Source: an uncultured Granulosicoccaceae bacterium
Lineage (GTDB): Bacteria > Pseudomonadota > Gammaproteobacteria > Granulosicoccales > Granulosicoccaceae
Length of the DNA: 39,208 nucleotides
Direction of reading: 5' to 3'
NCBI GenBank assembly: GCA_937951215.1
Contig: CALFCE010000399.1
Location: 1-39,208 of the forward strand
Numbering within the stretch: position 1 is the stretch's first letter; the number at the start of each line of letters is the position of its first letter. Position numbers and translations under genes: made by a program. The notes under the pieces were generated by a model. That model was given only the letters and a program-made list of their open reading frames with translations, made no database searches and was not told the origin of the DNA. Positions 11,438-20,013 of this stretch are shown here, piece after piece.

Positions 11438-13897
11438 ATGAATCCCGCTTTTCCCGAAAAAGCCAGCGCCGTTATCGTCGGTGGTGGCGTAACCGGTGCC
11501 AGTGTTGCCTACCATCTGGCCAAGTTGGGCTGGCAGGATGTGGTCTTGCTTGAGAGGCAGCAGTTTGCCTGCGGTACCACCTGGCATGCGGCTGGCCTGA
11601 TTGGCACCATGCGCGCCAATGAAAGCCATGCCCGATTGTGCGAATACTCAATGAGATTGCTGGACGATCTTGAGGTGGAAACCGGGCAATCCACCGGTTT
11701 TCGTCAAGTTGGCAGTCTCAGCATTGCACACAGTGTTGATCGTTGGGAGGAGCTGCGGCGTGTCGCAGCCATGAACAACGCGTTCGGTGTAACCCGCGTG
11801 GATACAGTCACCGCAGAAGAAGTTAAAAATCTTTTCCCGTTGATCACCGCCGACGATCTGATTGGCGGCACCTATGTTGAGCATGATGGCAAGGGCAGCC
11901 CGATTGATATCACTATGGCCTTTGTCAAAGGTGCGAGGAAATTTGGGGCGCAGTGTCTGGAAAATATAAAAGTAGACGATGTCATCATCCGTAACGGAAA
12001 AGTGTGCGGTGTGGAAACCGCACAAGGCTCGATACAAACCGACTTTGTAGTCAATTGCTCCGGCATGTGGGCGCGTGAGTTCGGGCGGCAGTCTGGTGTC
12101 AACATACCCTTGCATGCGTGTGAACACTACTATGCTGTAACTGATAAACATGAGGCGATCACGGCGGATCTTCCGGTGTTGAGTGATCATGACAAGTGTG
12201 CCTACTATCGTGAGGATGCTGGTGGTCTGTTAGTGGGTGCTTTTGAAAAAAATGCCAAGCGCTGGGGAGTTGATGGCATCCCGGATGATTTTTGCTTCGA
12301 TGAAATACCCGGTCACATGGAAGAACAACTGATGCCGGTGCTGGAAGATGCCATGGAGAGAGTGCCGCTGCTGGGAGAGCTGGGCTGGCGCAAATTTTTC
12401 TGCGGCCCGGAATCATTTACACCGGATGATCAGTTTCATTTGGGTGAAGTGCCGGAAGTGTCCGGATATTTCGTGGCGGCGGGTCTGAACTCGGTCGGTA
12501 TCCAGAGCTCGGGTGGTCTTGGAAAGGCTTGTGCTGAATGGATGCATGAAGGTCATGCCCCATTGGATTTGTGGAGTAATGATATTCGCCGGGTGTATCC
12601 GTTTATGGGTACCTCTGCCTTTATTCAGGACCGGGTCGAAGAATCACTGGGTTTGTTGTACGCGCGCCACTATCCGAATCTGCAGTTTGAAACCGCCCGT
12701 AATGTTCGCTTGTCGCCCATTCATCAGTGCTTGCAGCAAGCTAATGCCTGTTTTGGGCAGGTCGCTGGTTGGGAACGTGCGAATTGGTTTGCACCCGAAG
12801 GGGTAGAGCCGGTCTACGAGTACAATTTTGGCAAACAGAACTGGTTTGATTACTCTGCTGCCGAACACAGGGCTGCTCGTGAAGGGGTAGCGCTATTTGA
12901 TCAAAGTAGTTTTTCCAAATATCGAGTCACCGGCCGGGATGCGCTGCAATACTTGCAAAAAATTTGTACAGCTGATGTTGACGTTGCGGCAAACCGTCTG
13001 GTTTATACCCATTGGCTAAATGAACGCGGCGGAATTGAGGCAGATTTGACAGTATTCAGAATTGCCGAGCACGACTTTTTGATTATCAGTGGCGCTGCGG
13101 TCACACACAAAGATCTTGATTGGCTAAAGCGCAATATTCCGGCTGACGCTCATTGTTTCGTCAGTGATGTCACTAATGCCTATGCCATGTTGGGAGTCAT
13201 GGGGCCTGGTGCACGTGAACTGCTAAGCCAGCTGGTGCCTGTCTCGCTGGATACTGAATCCTTCCCGTTTGGCCACACAACCGAGACCGAGATTGGCTAT
13301 GCGCCTTGTCGACTATCACGAGTCTCTTTTGTTGGAGAGTTGGGCTGGGAAGTGATGGTGTCTTCTGAAATGGCAGTGCATGTTGTCGAACAGCTACGAC
13401 AAGTTGATAGCGTTTTGCAGCTGACTATGGCAGGTATGCATGCGCTTGACAGTTGTCGTATTGAGAAGAAGTTTCTGCATTTTGGTCATGATGTCGGTGA
13501 TGAGGATACTCCGTTGGAGGCGGGCTATCGTTTCGTGTGTCACATGGATAAAGCCATTCCGTTTATCGGCCATGACGCCATTGCTCGACAGATCGACGAT
13601 GCAACATTCCAGCAGAAGAGACTTGTCCAGTTCCTGCTTAAAGACCCGGAGCAGGTGCTATATCATCATGAACCGATCATGATGGACGGTGCCTGTGTCG
13701 GCTATCTGACATCCGGCAACTATGGTCACACGCTTGGTGGCGCAGTTGGTCTGGGTTATGTCAAACATCGGGAAGGGGTATCGAAAGAACTACTTTCTTC
13801 GGCCAAGTGGCAGATTGATGTTGGGGGCAAGCTGATCGATGCAGACGCAAGTCTAACGGCGATGTATGACCCACGCGGTGAGAAAATGCGGGGTTGA
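11438..13897 (+). CDS. FAD-dependent oxidoreductase fused to GcvT-type aminomethyltransferase domain (dimethylglycine/sarcosine dehydrogenase family)
   Basis: N-terminal AVIVGGGVTGASVAYHLAKLGWQDVVLLER, TTWHAAGLIG (covalent-FAD His motif of this family), C-terminal GcvT-like YTHWLNERGGIEADLTVFR, GPGARELLSQL, GELGWEVMV. ATG at 11438 preferred. Confidence 0.88.
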   Translation: MNPAFPEKASAVIVGGGVTGASVAYHLAKLGWQDVVLLERQQFACGTTWHAAGLIGTMRANESHARLCEYSMRLLDDLEVETGQSTGFRQVGSLSIAHSVDRWEELRRVAAMNNAFGVTRVDTVTAEEVKNLFPLITADDLIGGTYVEHDGKGSPIDITMAFVKGARKFGAQCLENIKVDDVIIRNGKVCGVETAQGSIQTDFVVNCSGMWAREFGRQSGVNIPLHACEHYYAVTDKHEAITADLPVLSDHDKCAYYREDAGGLLVGAFEKNAKRWGVDGIPDDFCFDEIPGHMEEQLMPVLEDAMERVPLLGELGWRKFFCGPESFTPDDQFHLGEVPEVSGYFVAAGLNSVGIQSSGGLGKACAEWMHEGHAPLDLWSNDIRRVYPFMGTSAFIQDRVEESLGLLYARHYPNLQFETARNVRLSPIHQCLQQANACFGQVAGWERANWFAPEGVEPVYEYNFGKQNWFDYSAAEHRAAREGVALFDQSSFSKYRVTGRDALQYLQKICTADVDVAANRLVYTHWLNERGGIEADLTVFRIAEHDFLIISGAAVTHKDLDWLKRNIPADAHCFVSDVTNAYAMLGVMGPGARELLSQLVPVSLDTESFPFGHTTETEIGYAPCRLSRVSFVGELGWEVMVSSEMAVHVVEQLRQVDSVLQLTMAGMHALDSCRIEKKFLHFGHDVGDEDTPLEAGYRFVCHMDKAIPFIGHDAIARQIDDATFQQKRLVQFLLKDPEQVLYHHEPIMMDGACVGYLTSGNYGHTLGGAVGLGYVKHREGVSKELLSSAKWQIDVGGKLIDADASLTAMYDPRGEKMRG

Positions 13898-13903
13898 GCA
13901 AGA

Positions 13904-14896
13904 TCAAGCTTGCTTGCTGGCGTTGGATATTGCCTGCGCCAGCAGTTTTTCAAATCCGGGGTAAGTCTGCTGAGTTAGTGAATACTTCTCGACACTCGAC
14001 TGCCATGCCTCACCCTGCTGAATCTGAAGATACAAATTTTCTGAATTTACGATAAAACTGCTGCCAATCACATCGATATTTCTGGCAAATAGCGGATCGG
14101 GAAAGCAGCTCGCACTAGGCCCCACGAGTTCAAAGTGTCTGTCTGCTGCCAGGTTGTCGAGCAGTTGATCGAGTGACTGGTTGATCAGTGTCGAGGCAGT
14201 ACAATGGATGGTCGAACACACATCGAGTGTGGCAGGTTCGCCCGATACCAGTAGTCCGGGCTGCCGGGTATGCAATGTCTTGTCGAGCTCAAGCACGACT
14301 ACGTTGAGTCCTTGATTAAGCAGGCTTTCAATTTTTCGCGAAAAGTAGCCAACCATCCCAACATTGGTGTTGGTGTTTTGGGCAGCCTTGTTATTTGTTG
14401 GGGTTTTTGTCGGGTTTTTTGCAGGGATCTGGGCTGGGGAAAAATTTGCCAGCTTGTAAACGTACTGTGTGAGTGCGTTGATCACCCCGAGTCCGATTCC
14501 GCGACTGAAATCATCACCTGCGCGCAGTAATGCTGCCAGCTCGCACACGCTCTTCCCGCTCAGTGAGGTAGCGATTTCTCGATGGCTTTGGTTAAGCCTT
14601 GTTTCAGCGTCAGCGACTGAACTGTTGTCAGGCGAGGCTCTGGTCAGGTTCTGCGTCTCTATCTGCATCTGTCTCTGCATCTGGGCCGCTGTCAGCGCTT
14701 GCACTTCGAGCAGGCGATAAAAAAGACCGCAGCTACCGTCCTCCAGTACCACTAACCCGAACTTGTCATGTTTCGAATATTGCTCTGACACGCTCAACAT
14801 TCTGTCTGGTAGCAGAACTTCCCTGACAGCGGGCAATGGCAGGCTTTGGTTGAGCAACTCCACCATCGCCAATAGGTCATCGGTTATCGAACTCAT
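13904..14896 (-). CDS. DUF364 (putative heavy-metal chelation domain) family protein
   Basis: VGMVGYFSRKIESLLNQGLNVVVLELD...ASTLINQSLDQLLDNLAADRHFELVGPSASCFPDPLFARNIDVIGSSFIVNSENLY matches the DUF364 C-terminal pattern; ATG at 14896. Confidence 0.72.
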   Translation of the reverse strand: MSSITDDLLAMVELLNQSLPLPAVREVLLPDRMLSVSEQYSKHDKFGLVVLEDGSCGLFYRLLEVQALTAAQMQRQMQIETQNLTRASPDNSSVADAETRLNQSHREIATSLSGKSVCELAALLRAGDDFSRGIGLGVINALTQYVYKLANFSPAQIPAKNPTKTPTNNKAAQNTNTNVGMVGYFSRKIESLLNQGLNVVVLELDKTLHTRQPGLLVSGEPATLDVCSTIHCTASTLINQSLDQLLDNLAADRHFELVGPSASCFPDPLFARNIDVIGSSFIVNSENLYLQIQQGEAWQSSVEKYSLTQQTYPGFEKLLAQAISNASKQA

Positions 14897-15126
14897 CAAA
14901 ATTCCTGTTCGACGCAGGTGTAGGAGAAAGGTCTGGCGTCAATAAACCATCATAGAGTTTAAGCTGATGTTTGTACATTATGCGCAAGTAGGGAGAACAT
15001 TTCAGAATCCAGTGTCAATACAACGGCGAGGATGGCTACAAGGCTGGAACGTGTGTTGCATCGACAATTCAGGTGTTTAGAGATACCCTCCATCGGCTAC
15101 AAGCCTACTACTAAAATTAAAGCGCT

Positions 15127-15675
15127 ATGAACGTTGTTGATACCGAGCTCGCGGATGCGAAAATAATCGAGCCCAAGGTTTTTGGAGACCAGCGTGGTTT
15201 TTTTCTCGAATCTTTCAATAAGTCAGTTTATGACGAAGCAGGGTTACCCACTGAATTTGTGCAAGACAATCACAGCCGGTCCGGCAAAGGTGTGCTGCGG
15301 GGTCTGCATTTCCAGTTGAACAAACCGCAAGGGAAGCTGGTTAGAGTAACCCGTGGTGAGGTGTTTGATGTGGCGGTCGACTTACGCAAGTCGTCGCCTG
15401 ATTTCGGAAAATGGGCGGGTGTTGTGCTGTCAGAAGAAAACCAGAAATTGTTCTGGATCCCACCGGGCTTTGCCCACGGCTTCTATGTGTTGTCAGACAT
15501 CGCTGATTTTCAGTACAAATGTACCGAGTACTACCACCCGGAGTTTGAACATACTTTGCAATGGGACGACCCGGCGGTGGCTGTAGAGTGGCCATTGATT
15601 GCGGGGCATGATCCGATTTTGTCTGAAAAAGACTCGGTTTGTCCGCCGTTGGGGGAACTGGAAGTCTATACATGA
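15127..15675 (+). CDS. rfbC: dTDP-4-dehydrorhamnose 3,5-epimerase
   Basis: PKVFGDQRGFFLESFN, FVQDNHSRSGKGVLRGLHFQ, GEVFDVAVDLRKSSPDFGKW, FAHGFYVLSD. Confidence 0.95.
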   Translation: MNVVDTELADAKIIEPKVFGDQRGFFLESFNKSVYDEAGLPTEFVQDNHSRSGKGVLRGLHFQLNKPQGKLVRVTRGEVFDVAVDLRKSSPDFGKWAGVVLSEENQKLFWIPPGFAHGFYVLSDIADFQYKCTEYYHPEFEHTLQWDDPAVAVEWPLIAGHDPILSEKDSVCPPLGELEVYT

Positions 15676-16535
15676 AAGTTCTGATCACTGGCAGCCTGAA
15701 TGGCCAGTTGAGAGCAGAACTGGAGCGTAGTTGTCCTTCTGAAATCGATCTGGTTTCTCAACCTGAACCACGGCTTGATATTACCAATGCGGAAGCGGTG
15801 CAGGGATTACTTGCGCAACATAAACCGCAGGTGGTTATCAATGCCGCTGCCTATACCGCGGTGGATCGGGCTGAATCCGAACGAGATAAAGCGTTTAGCG
15901 TCAATGCCGACGGTGTTGAAATTCTTGCCAAGGCGGCGACGGCTGTTGGTGCCCGACTGATCCATGTGTCCACGGAGTCGGTATTTGGAATCAGTGATGG
16001 CATGCCCTTCACAACCGGTGCAATGCGACAGCCACTAAGCGTTTATGGCGCCAGTAAACTGGAAGGTGAGAGGAAGTTGGCAGAGATTATGCCTGATAGC
16101 TCCCTGATCGTAAGAACTGCATGGGTTTACTCGTCTGTGGGCAGTAATTTCGTCAAAACGATGTTGCACCTTATGCAGTCACGCGAAGAAATCAGTGTTG
16201 TTGCTGATCAGATTGGTACACCAACTTGGGCCCACAATCTGGCGCATGCGTTGTGGCGAGCCACTGAACTGGATGAAGTAGGTGTTATGCATTGGACCGG
16301 GGCGGGTGTCGCCAGTTGGTACGATTTTGCGGTTGCCATTTATGAAGAGGCTACCGCACTCGAATTACTGAATAAAGATGTGGATGTTCGCGCGATTCGC
16401 AGTGATCAGTACCCGATGTCTGCGAAGCGACCCTCTTTTGGTGTCATGGACACGAGTACAACACAAACAAAACTTCAAATGCGTGCGGTGCATTGGCGCA
16501 AAGAACTCCGATTGATGTTGAGAGAGCTTAAATGA
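15672..16535 (+). CDS. rfbD: dTDP-4-dehydrorhamnose reductase (RmlD-like)
   Basis: MKVLITGSLNGQL, VINAAAYTAVDRAESE, YGASKLEGE, RTAWVYSSVGSNFVKTML; ATGA overlap with rfbC and rfbB. Confidence 0.9.
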   Translation: MKVLITGSLNGQLRAELERSCPSEIDLVSQPEPRLDITNAEAVQGLLAQHKPQVVINAAAYTAVDRAESERDKAFSVNADGVEILAKAATAVGARLIHVSTESVFGISDGMPFTTGAMRQPLSVYGASKLEGERKLAEIMPDSSLIVRTAWVYSSVGSNFVKTMLHLMQSREEISVVADQIGTPTWAHNLAHALWRATELDEVGVMHWTGAGVASWYDFAVAIYEEATALELLNKDVDVRAIRSDQYPMSAKRPSFGVMDTSTTQTKLQMRAVHWRKELRLMLRELK

Positions 16536-17638
16536 AACGATTGTTGGTAACAGGTGGAGCCGGGTTCATAGGTTCGAATTTCGTGCACTACTGGCTCGAA
16601 AAATACCCGAACGATCATGTTGTTGTATTGGATGCACTGACCTATGCTGGCAATGCATCGAATCTGACTGCGCTTGACGATGTACAGAACTTTGAATTCG
16701 TACATGGTGACATCAACGATACCTCCCGTGTAGAGGCGCTACTGCGTGAGCAGGAGCTCGATACCATTGTGCATTTTGCCGCCGAGAGCCACGTCGACAG
16801 GTCAATCGAAGGCCCCGATGCGTTTATAACAGCCAATATTCTCGGCACTCACAGCCTGTTGAAGGCTGCCCGTCAGGTTTGGTTGTCAGAGGGTAAATGT
16901 CCCCTGGATCACCGTTTTCATCACGTTTCGACCGATGAAGTGTTCGGCAGTCTCGAGACAGGCGACCCCGGTTTTTCCGAGCAGACAGCCTATGCTCCCA
17001 ATTCACCTTATTCAGCGAGTAAAGCATCTTCTGATTTTCTGGTTCGAGCTTATCACCACACTTACGGTTTGAATGTGACAACCAGTAACTGCTCGAATAA
17101 CTACGGACCCTATCACTTTCCGGAAAAACTGATACCGCTGGTGATGATTAATATTCTGCATGGAAAGAATTTACCGATCTACGGTAACGGGATGAATATT
17201 CGCGACTGGTTGTATGTTGAAGATCATGCCTACGGGATCGATCTTGTGATCAACTCCGGAAAAGTGGGAGAAACCTACAATATAGGCGGTTGTAATGAGT
17301 GGACCAATATCGATATCGTCAATTTGATTTGCAAGTTGATGGACGAAAAATTTGCCTCCAACGATTTGTTGAAAAAACGTTTTCCGACAAGCCCCGCAAG
17401 CGCAGGTAAAGATTCAGCATCCCTGATCGAGTATGTTAAAGATCGCGCCGGACATGATTTTCGCTACGCGATAGATACCTCGTATATCGAAGCCGAGCTG
17501 GGTTACCAGCCTAAGGTTACCTTTGAGCAGGGTATTGTCAAAACCCTTGACTGGTATCTTGAAAACGAAGATTGGTGGCAGGCTGTGATGGACGGTAGTT
17601 ACCAGGCCTGGATCGAAACAAACTACAAAGCTGCCTGA
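16532..17638 (+). CDS. rfbB: dTDP-glucose 4,6-dehydratase
   Basis: LVTGGAGFIGSNFVHYWL, HFAAESHVDRSIEGPDAF, VSTDEVFGSL, YSASKASSDFLVRAYHHTYGL, NCSNNYGPYHFPEKLIPL. Confidence 0.96.
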   Translation: MKRLLVTGGAGFIGSNFVHYWLEKYPNDHVVVLDALTYAGNASNLTALDDVQNFEFVHGDINDTSRVEALLREQELDTIVHFAAESHVDRSIEGPDAFITANILGTHSLLKAARQVWLSEGKCPLDHRFHHVSTDEVFGSLETGDPGFSEQTAYAPNSPYSASKASSDFLVRAYHHTYGLNVTTSNCSNNYGPYHFPEKLIPLVMINILHGKNLPIYGNGMNIRDWLYVEDHAYGIDLVINSGKVGETYNIGGCNEWTNIDIVNLICKLMDEKFASNDLLKKRFPTSPASAGKDSASLIEYVKDRAGHDFRYAIDTSYIEAELGYQPKVTFEQGIVKTLDWYLENEDWWQAVMDGSYQAWIETNYKAA

Positions 17639-17665
17639 CTAAGCGACGAGATCAATCCCTCGAAT

Positions 17666-18193
17666 TTACTTCGGTGGGGGTATCGGGCCTATCAACCAGT
17701 GCGCTTGAGCTTCAGCCACGGTATCTCCCTGTTCATCGTAGACGTTGGCAGAGATGATAAATTCCTGCTGCGAATCCGGCGATGGGATCTCACAGCGGGA
17801 TTCAGCCAGCAGGGTTCCACGCGCCTTCTTCAGGTAGGTTACATCCAGTTTGGTGAGTATCCCGCGAGCGTTGTCAGGCATGCCTGAAAGGGCTGCGAGG
17901 CCTGTCGACAGCTCTGCGAGATTTGCCAGCGCAATAGCGTGTACAGAATTCAGATGGTTTCTGACCTTGCGCCTCTCACGCAAGGCTACCCGAGAATGAC
18001 CGGGCTCAAGGCTCTGCACGATTGCCCCGATCGATCCGGTGTAGGGGATGTAGAGACCAAGAAGCTTGCTGAACAGGAATTTGCCAGCAGGCAAGGACTG
18101 CAACCGCGACCACATTTTCATAGCCTTTGCCCCCATGGAGTTTCCTGCAGGGGCTGGGGTGCGGCTTGATGAGGTTTTGGCAGGGCTGGTCAT
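17666..18193 (-). CDS. DUF4442 / hotdog-fold thioesterase-like protein
   Basis: RKVRNHLNSVHAIALANLAELSTGLAAL...VTYLKKARGTLLAES resembles DUF4442; ATG at 18193 preferred over 18277. Confidence 0.65.
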   Translation of the reverse strand: MTSPAKTSSSRTPAPAGNSMGAKAMKMWSRLQSLPAGKFLFSKLLGLYIPYTGSIGAIVQSLEPGHSRVALRERRKVRNHLNSVHAIALANLAELSTGLAALSGMPDNARGILTKLDVTYLKKARGTLLAESRCEIPSPDSQQEFIISANVYDEQGDTVAEAQAHWLIGPIPPPK

Positions 18194-18369
18194 GGGATGT
18201 TTGGGAATCTCTGGGAAAGTGTATTCAAGCAGAGATGATAGACCCAAAACCAATAACTCTAAACCAATAACTCTCAAATTAGCTGATCAGGGCTGAAAAC
18301 TTCCAGTTTGAATCTCTGGCTACTTCTCCACGCAAGAGGTGCCGCCAGACAGGCCGGATTCAACTCAGG

Positions 18370-19086
18370 TCAAATACCGATGAAGGGTTGCATGATTCTA
18401 CCGACCATGCCGGTATATTGGGCCGGTGAGTTGGTTGCCACAACTGCAATACAGGGCTCGTTACTATCAATAACAGGGCAGTGGGTGACGTCGGCTCCCA
18501 GGTCGGCAACGTCGCCTACGCCGTAGCGCCCGGTTGAATCGGAATACGATCCTTTCAGTACCAGCGTCAATTCGATATCTCCATGACTATGCTCGATCAG
18601 CTTGACACCGGGTTGAAGTTTCAGAAGTTTAAAAGCCCCGGTCCTGTGATTGCTTTTGCTGCCGTCTGCATGTCTGAGTGTGTAGTGTTTTATGCCTTTG
18701 GCCATGGTGCTCCAGGGTAGCGCATCGAGGTCTGCCGGAATTCGTCTGGCAAGAGGCCGTGGGACATCTGTTGACAGGAAGCGCGCATTATCAGTCTCTT
18801 GAGCGGGTTTCTGAGTTGTTTTAAGGCTCTGCAATTGGTCCGCTGCTGTATCGTCGGTTTCTGAATTGCGCAGGCGATTCAGGAGATCGCTGGCAGAGTG
18901 CGATACCTCGACAGGTTTCGTGGCATCGAGCAAATGACCGCCGACATGATCTGCGGTGTGGGAGCGCTGACGACAGTGCGAACACAGGGTCAGGTGACTG
19001 GCCACCACAACCTCAAGTGCTTCATTGAGGTTTCCTGATGCGTACTCAATCAGAGTTTCGTCGCTTAAGTGATGTGTAATATTCAT
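18370..19086 (-). CDS. chrR: ChrR-type cupin anti-sigma factor (zinc-binding)
   Basis: N-terminal H-x24-H-x3-C-x2-C (HHLSD...ASHLTLCSHC) and C-terminal cupin H-x-H-x3-E...H (HSHGDIE...THCPV). Starting at ATG 19086 gives His6/His31/Cys35/Cys38. Confidence 0.87.
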   Translation of the reverse strand: MNITHHLSDETLIEYASGNLNEALEVVVASHLTLCSHCRQRSHTADHVGGHLLDATKPVEVSHSASDLLNRLRNSETDDTAADQLQSLKTTQKPAQETDNARFLSTDVPRPLARRIPADLDALPWSTMAKGIKHYTLRHADGSKSNHRTGAFKLLKLQPGVKLIEHSHGDIELTLVLKGSYSDSTGRYGVGDVADLGADVTHCPVIDSNEPCIAVVATNSPAQYTGMVGRIMQPFIGI

Positions 19087-19242
19087 TACGTTCTCTGTCA
19101 TGTGTTCATAATGATTTGGTACAAATTAAGGTCCAAATCAGGAGCCAAAAATTCTCGTCGTGAGTCAAATCTGACTACTACTTGTTAATTTTTATCTACT
19201 CTACAAGGCCCAATTCTGGAAGCCCAACTCATAAAGCCAAGT

Positions 19243-19887
19243 TCAGGTTTTTCGGGAAATAGCACCAGCACCTTTGGGCAGTTGCATTCCTTCTCTTATA
19301 CTTTGCATCGCCAATCTGATTCGTGATTTCACTGTACCCACCGGCAAATCCAGCCACAGAGCGATGTCACCATGTGACTGCCCTCGAAAGTAGGACAGAT
19401 GCATGACCTGCTGTTGCTCGTTCGGGAGCTTGCTCAAAGCTTCCGACAGCTTCCGGGTGTCCTGTTCCCGAATAGCAAGTGTCTCCATGGAATCGGCATC
19501 GTGATGGCTATCCGGTCCATGCTCGAGCAACGAATCATCCAGCTCTACCTCGACTCTCGAATTCCCTCTCAGATAATCGATCCTTTTGTTTCTGGCTATC
19601 GTGAAAATCCACGTGCTTGCAGCAGCCTTGCCCGGGTCATAGCTGGAGGCCCGACGCCATACAACCAGCATGATTTCCTGCATCAGCTCTTCGGCAGTAT
19701 CGATTTCCATTCCCTTGCCGAGCAGGAAGGATTTCACGCGACCGGCAAAATGTTCGTAAATAGTTGCAAACGCCGTCTCGTTTTGCGTTCGCCCGATCGC
19801 GACAAGACAGTCGTTGAGCTTTTTCCTTTCAGTGTCCTGCTTCGAACCCCCGGTTCCGAGGTCCAGAGCGGGTTTAACTTCTGTCAT
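19243..19887 (-). CDS. ECF RNA polymerase sigma factor (RpoE/ECF11-like, ChrR partner)
   Basis: LMQEIMLVVWRRASSYDPGKAAASTWIFTIARNKRIDYLR (region 2) and LPNEQQQVMHLSYFRGQSHGDIALWLDLPVGTVKSRIRLAM (region 4). ATG 19887 preferred over GTG 19899 given the promoter position. Confidence 0.9.
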   Translation of the reverse strand: MTEVKPALDLGTGGSKQDTERKKLNDCLVAIGRTQNETAFATIYEHFAGRVKSFLLGKGMEIDTAEELMQEIMLVVWRRASSYDPGKAAASTWIFTIARNKRIDYLRGNSRVEVELDDSLLEHGPDSHHDADSMETLAIREQDTRKLSEALSKLPNEQQQVMHLSYFRGQSHGDIALWLDLPVGTVKSRIRLAMQSIREGMQLPKGAGAISRKT

Positions 19888-19904
19888 TTCTGGCTCCACA
19901 TGCT

Positions 19905-19933
19905 GGTTACGCTCTCCAATGGCAGATAGATCA
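19905..19933 (-). promoter_or_regulatory. Candidate ECF-sigma promoter for the sigma/chrR pair
   Basis: Minus strand TGATCT-N18-TAACCA just upstream of the sigma gene. Confidence 0.55.
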
Positions 19934-19948
19934 GTGACACTAGTGCAA

Positions 19949-19978
19949 TGATCCGCAAGGCTGAAATTGCCGTAATCC
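19949..19978 (+). promoter_or_regulatory. Candidate ECF-sigma promoter for the amine oxidase operon
   Basis: Plus strand TGATCC-N18-TAATCC, about 35 nt upstream of the ATG at 20014. Confidence 0.6.
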
Positions 19979-20013
19979 CGCTATACATGGAAAAGGCGTA
20001 GTAGAATAGGGTA

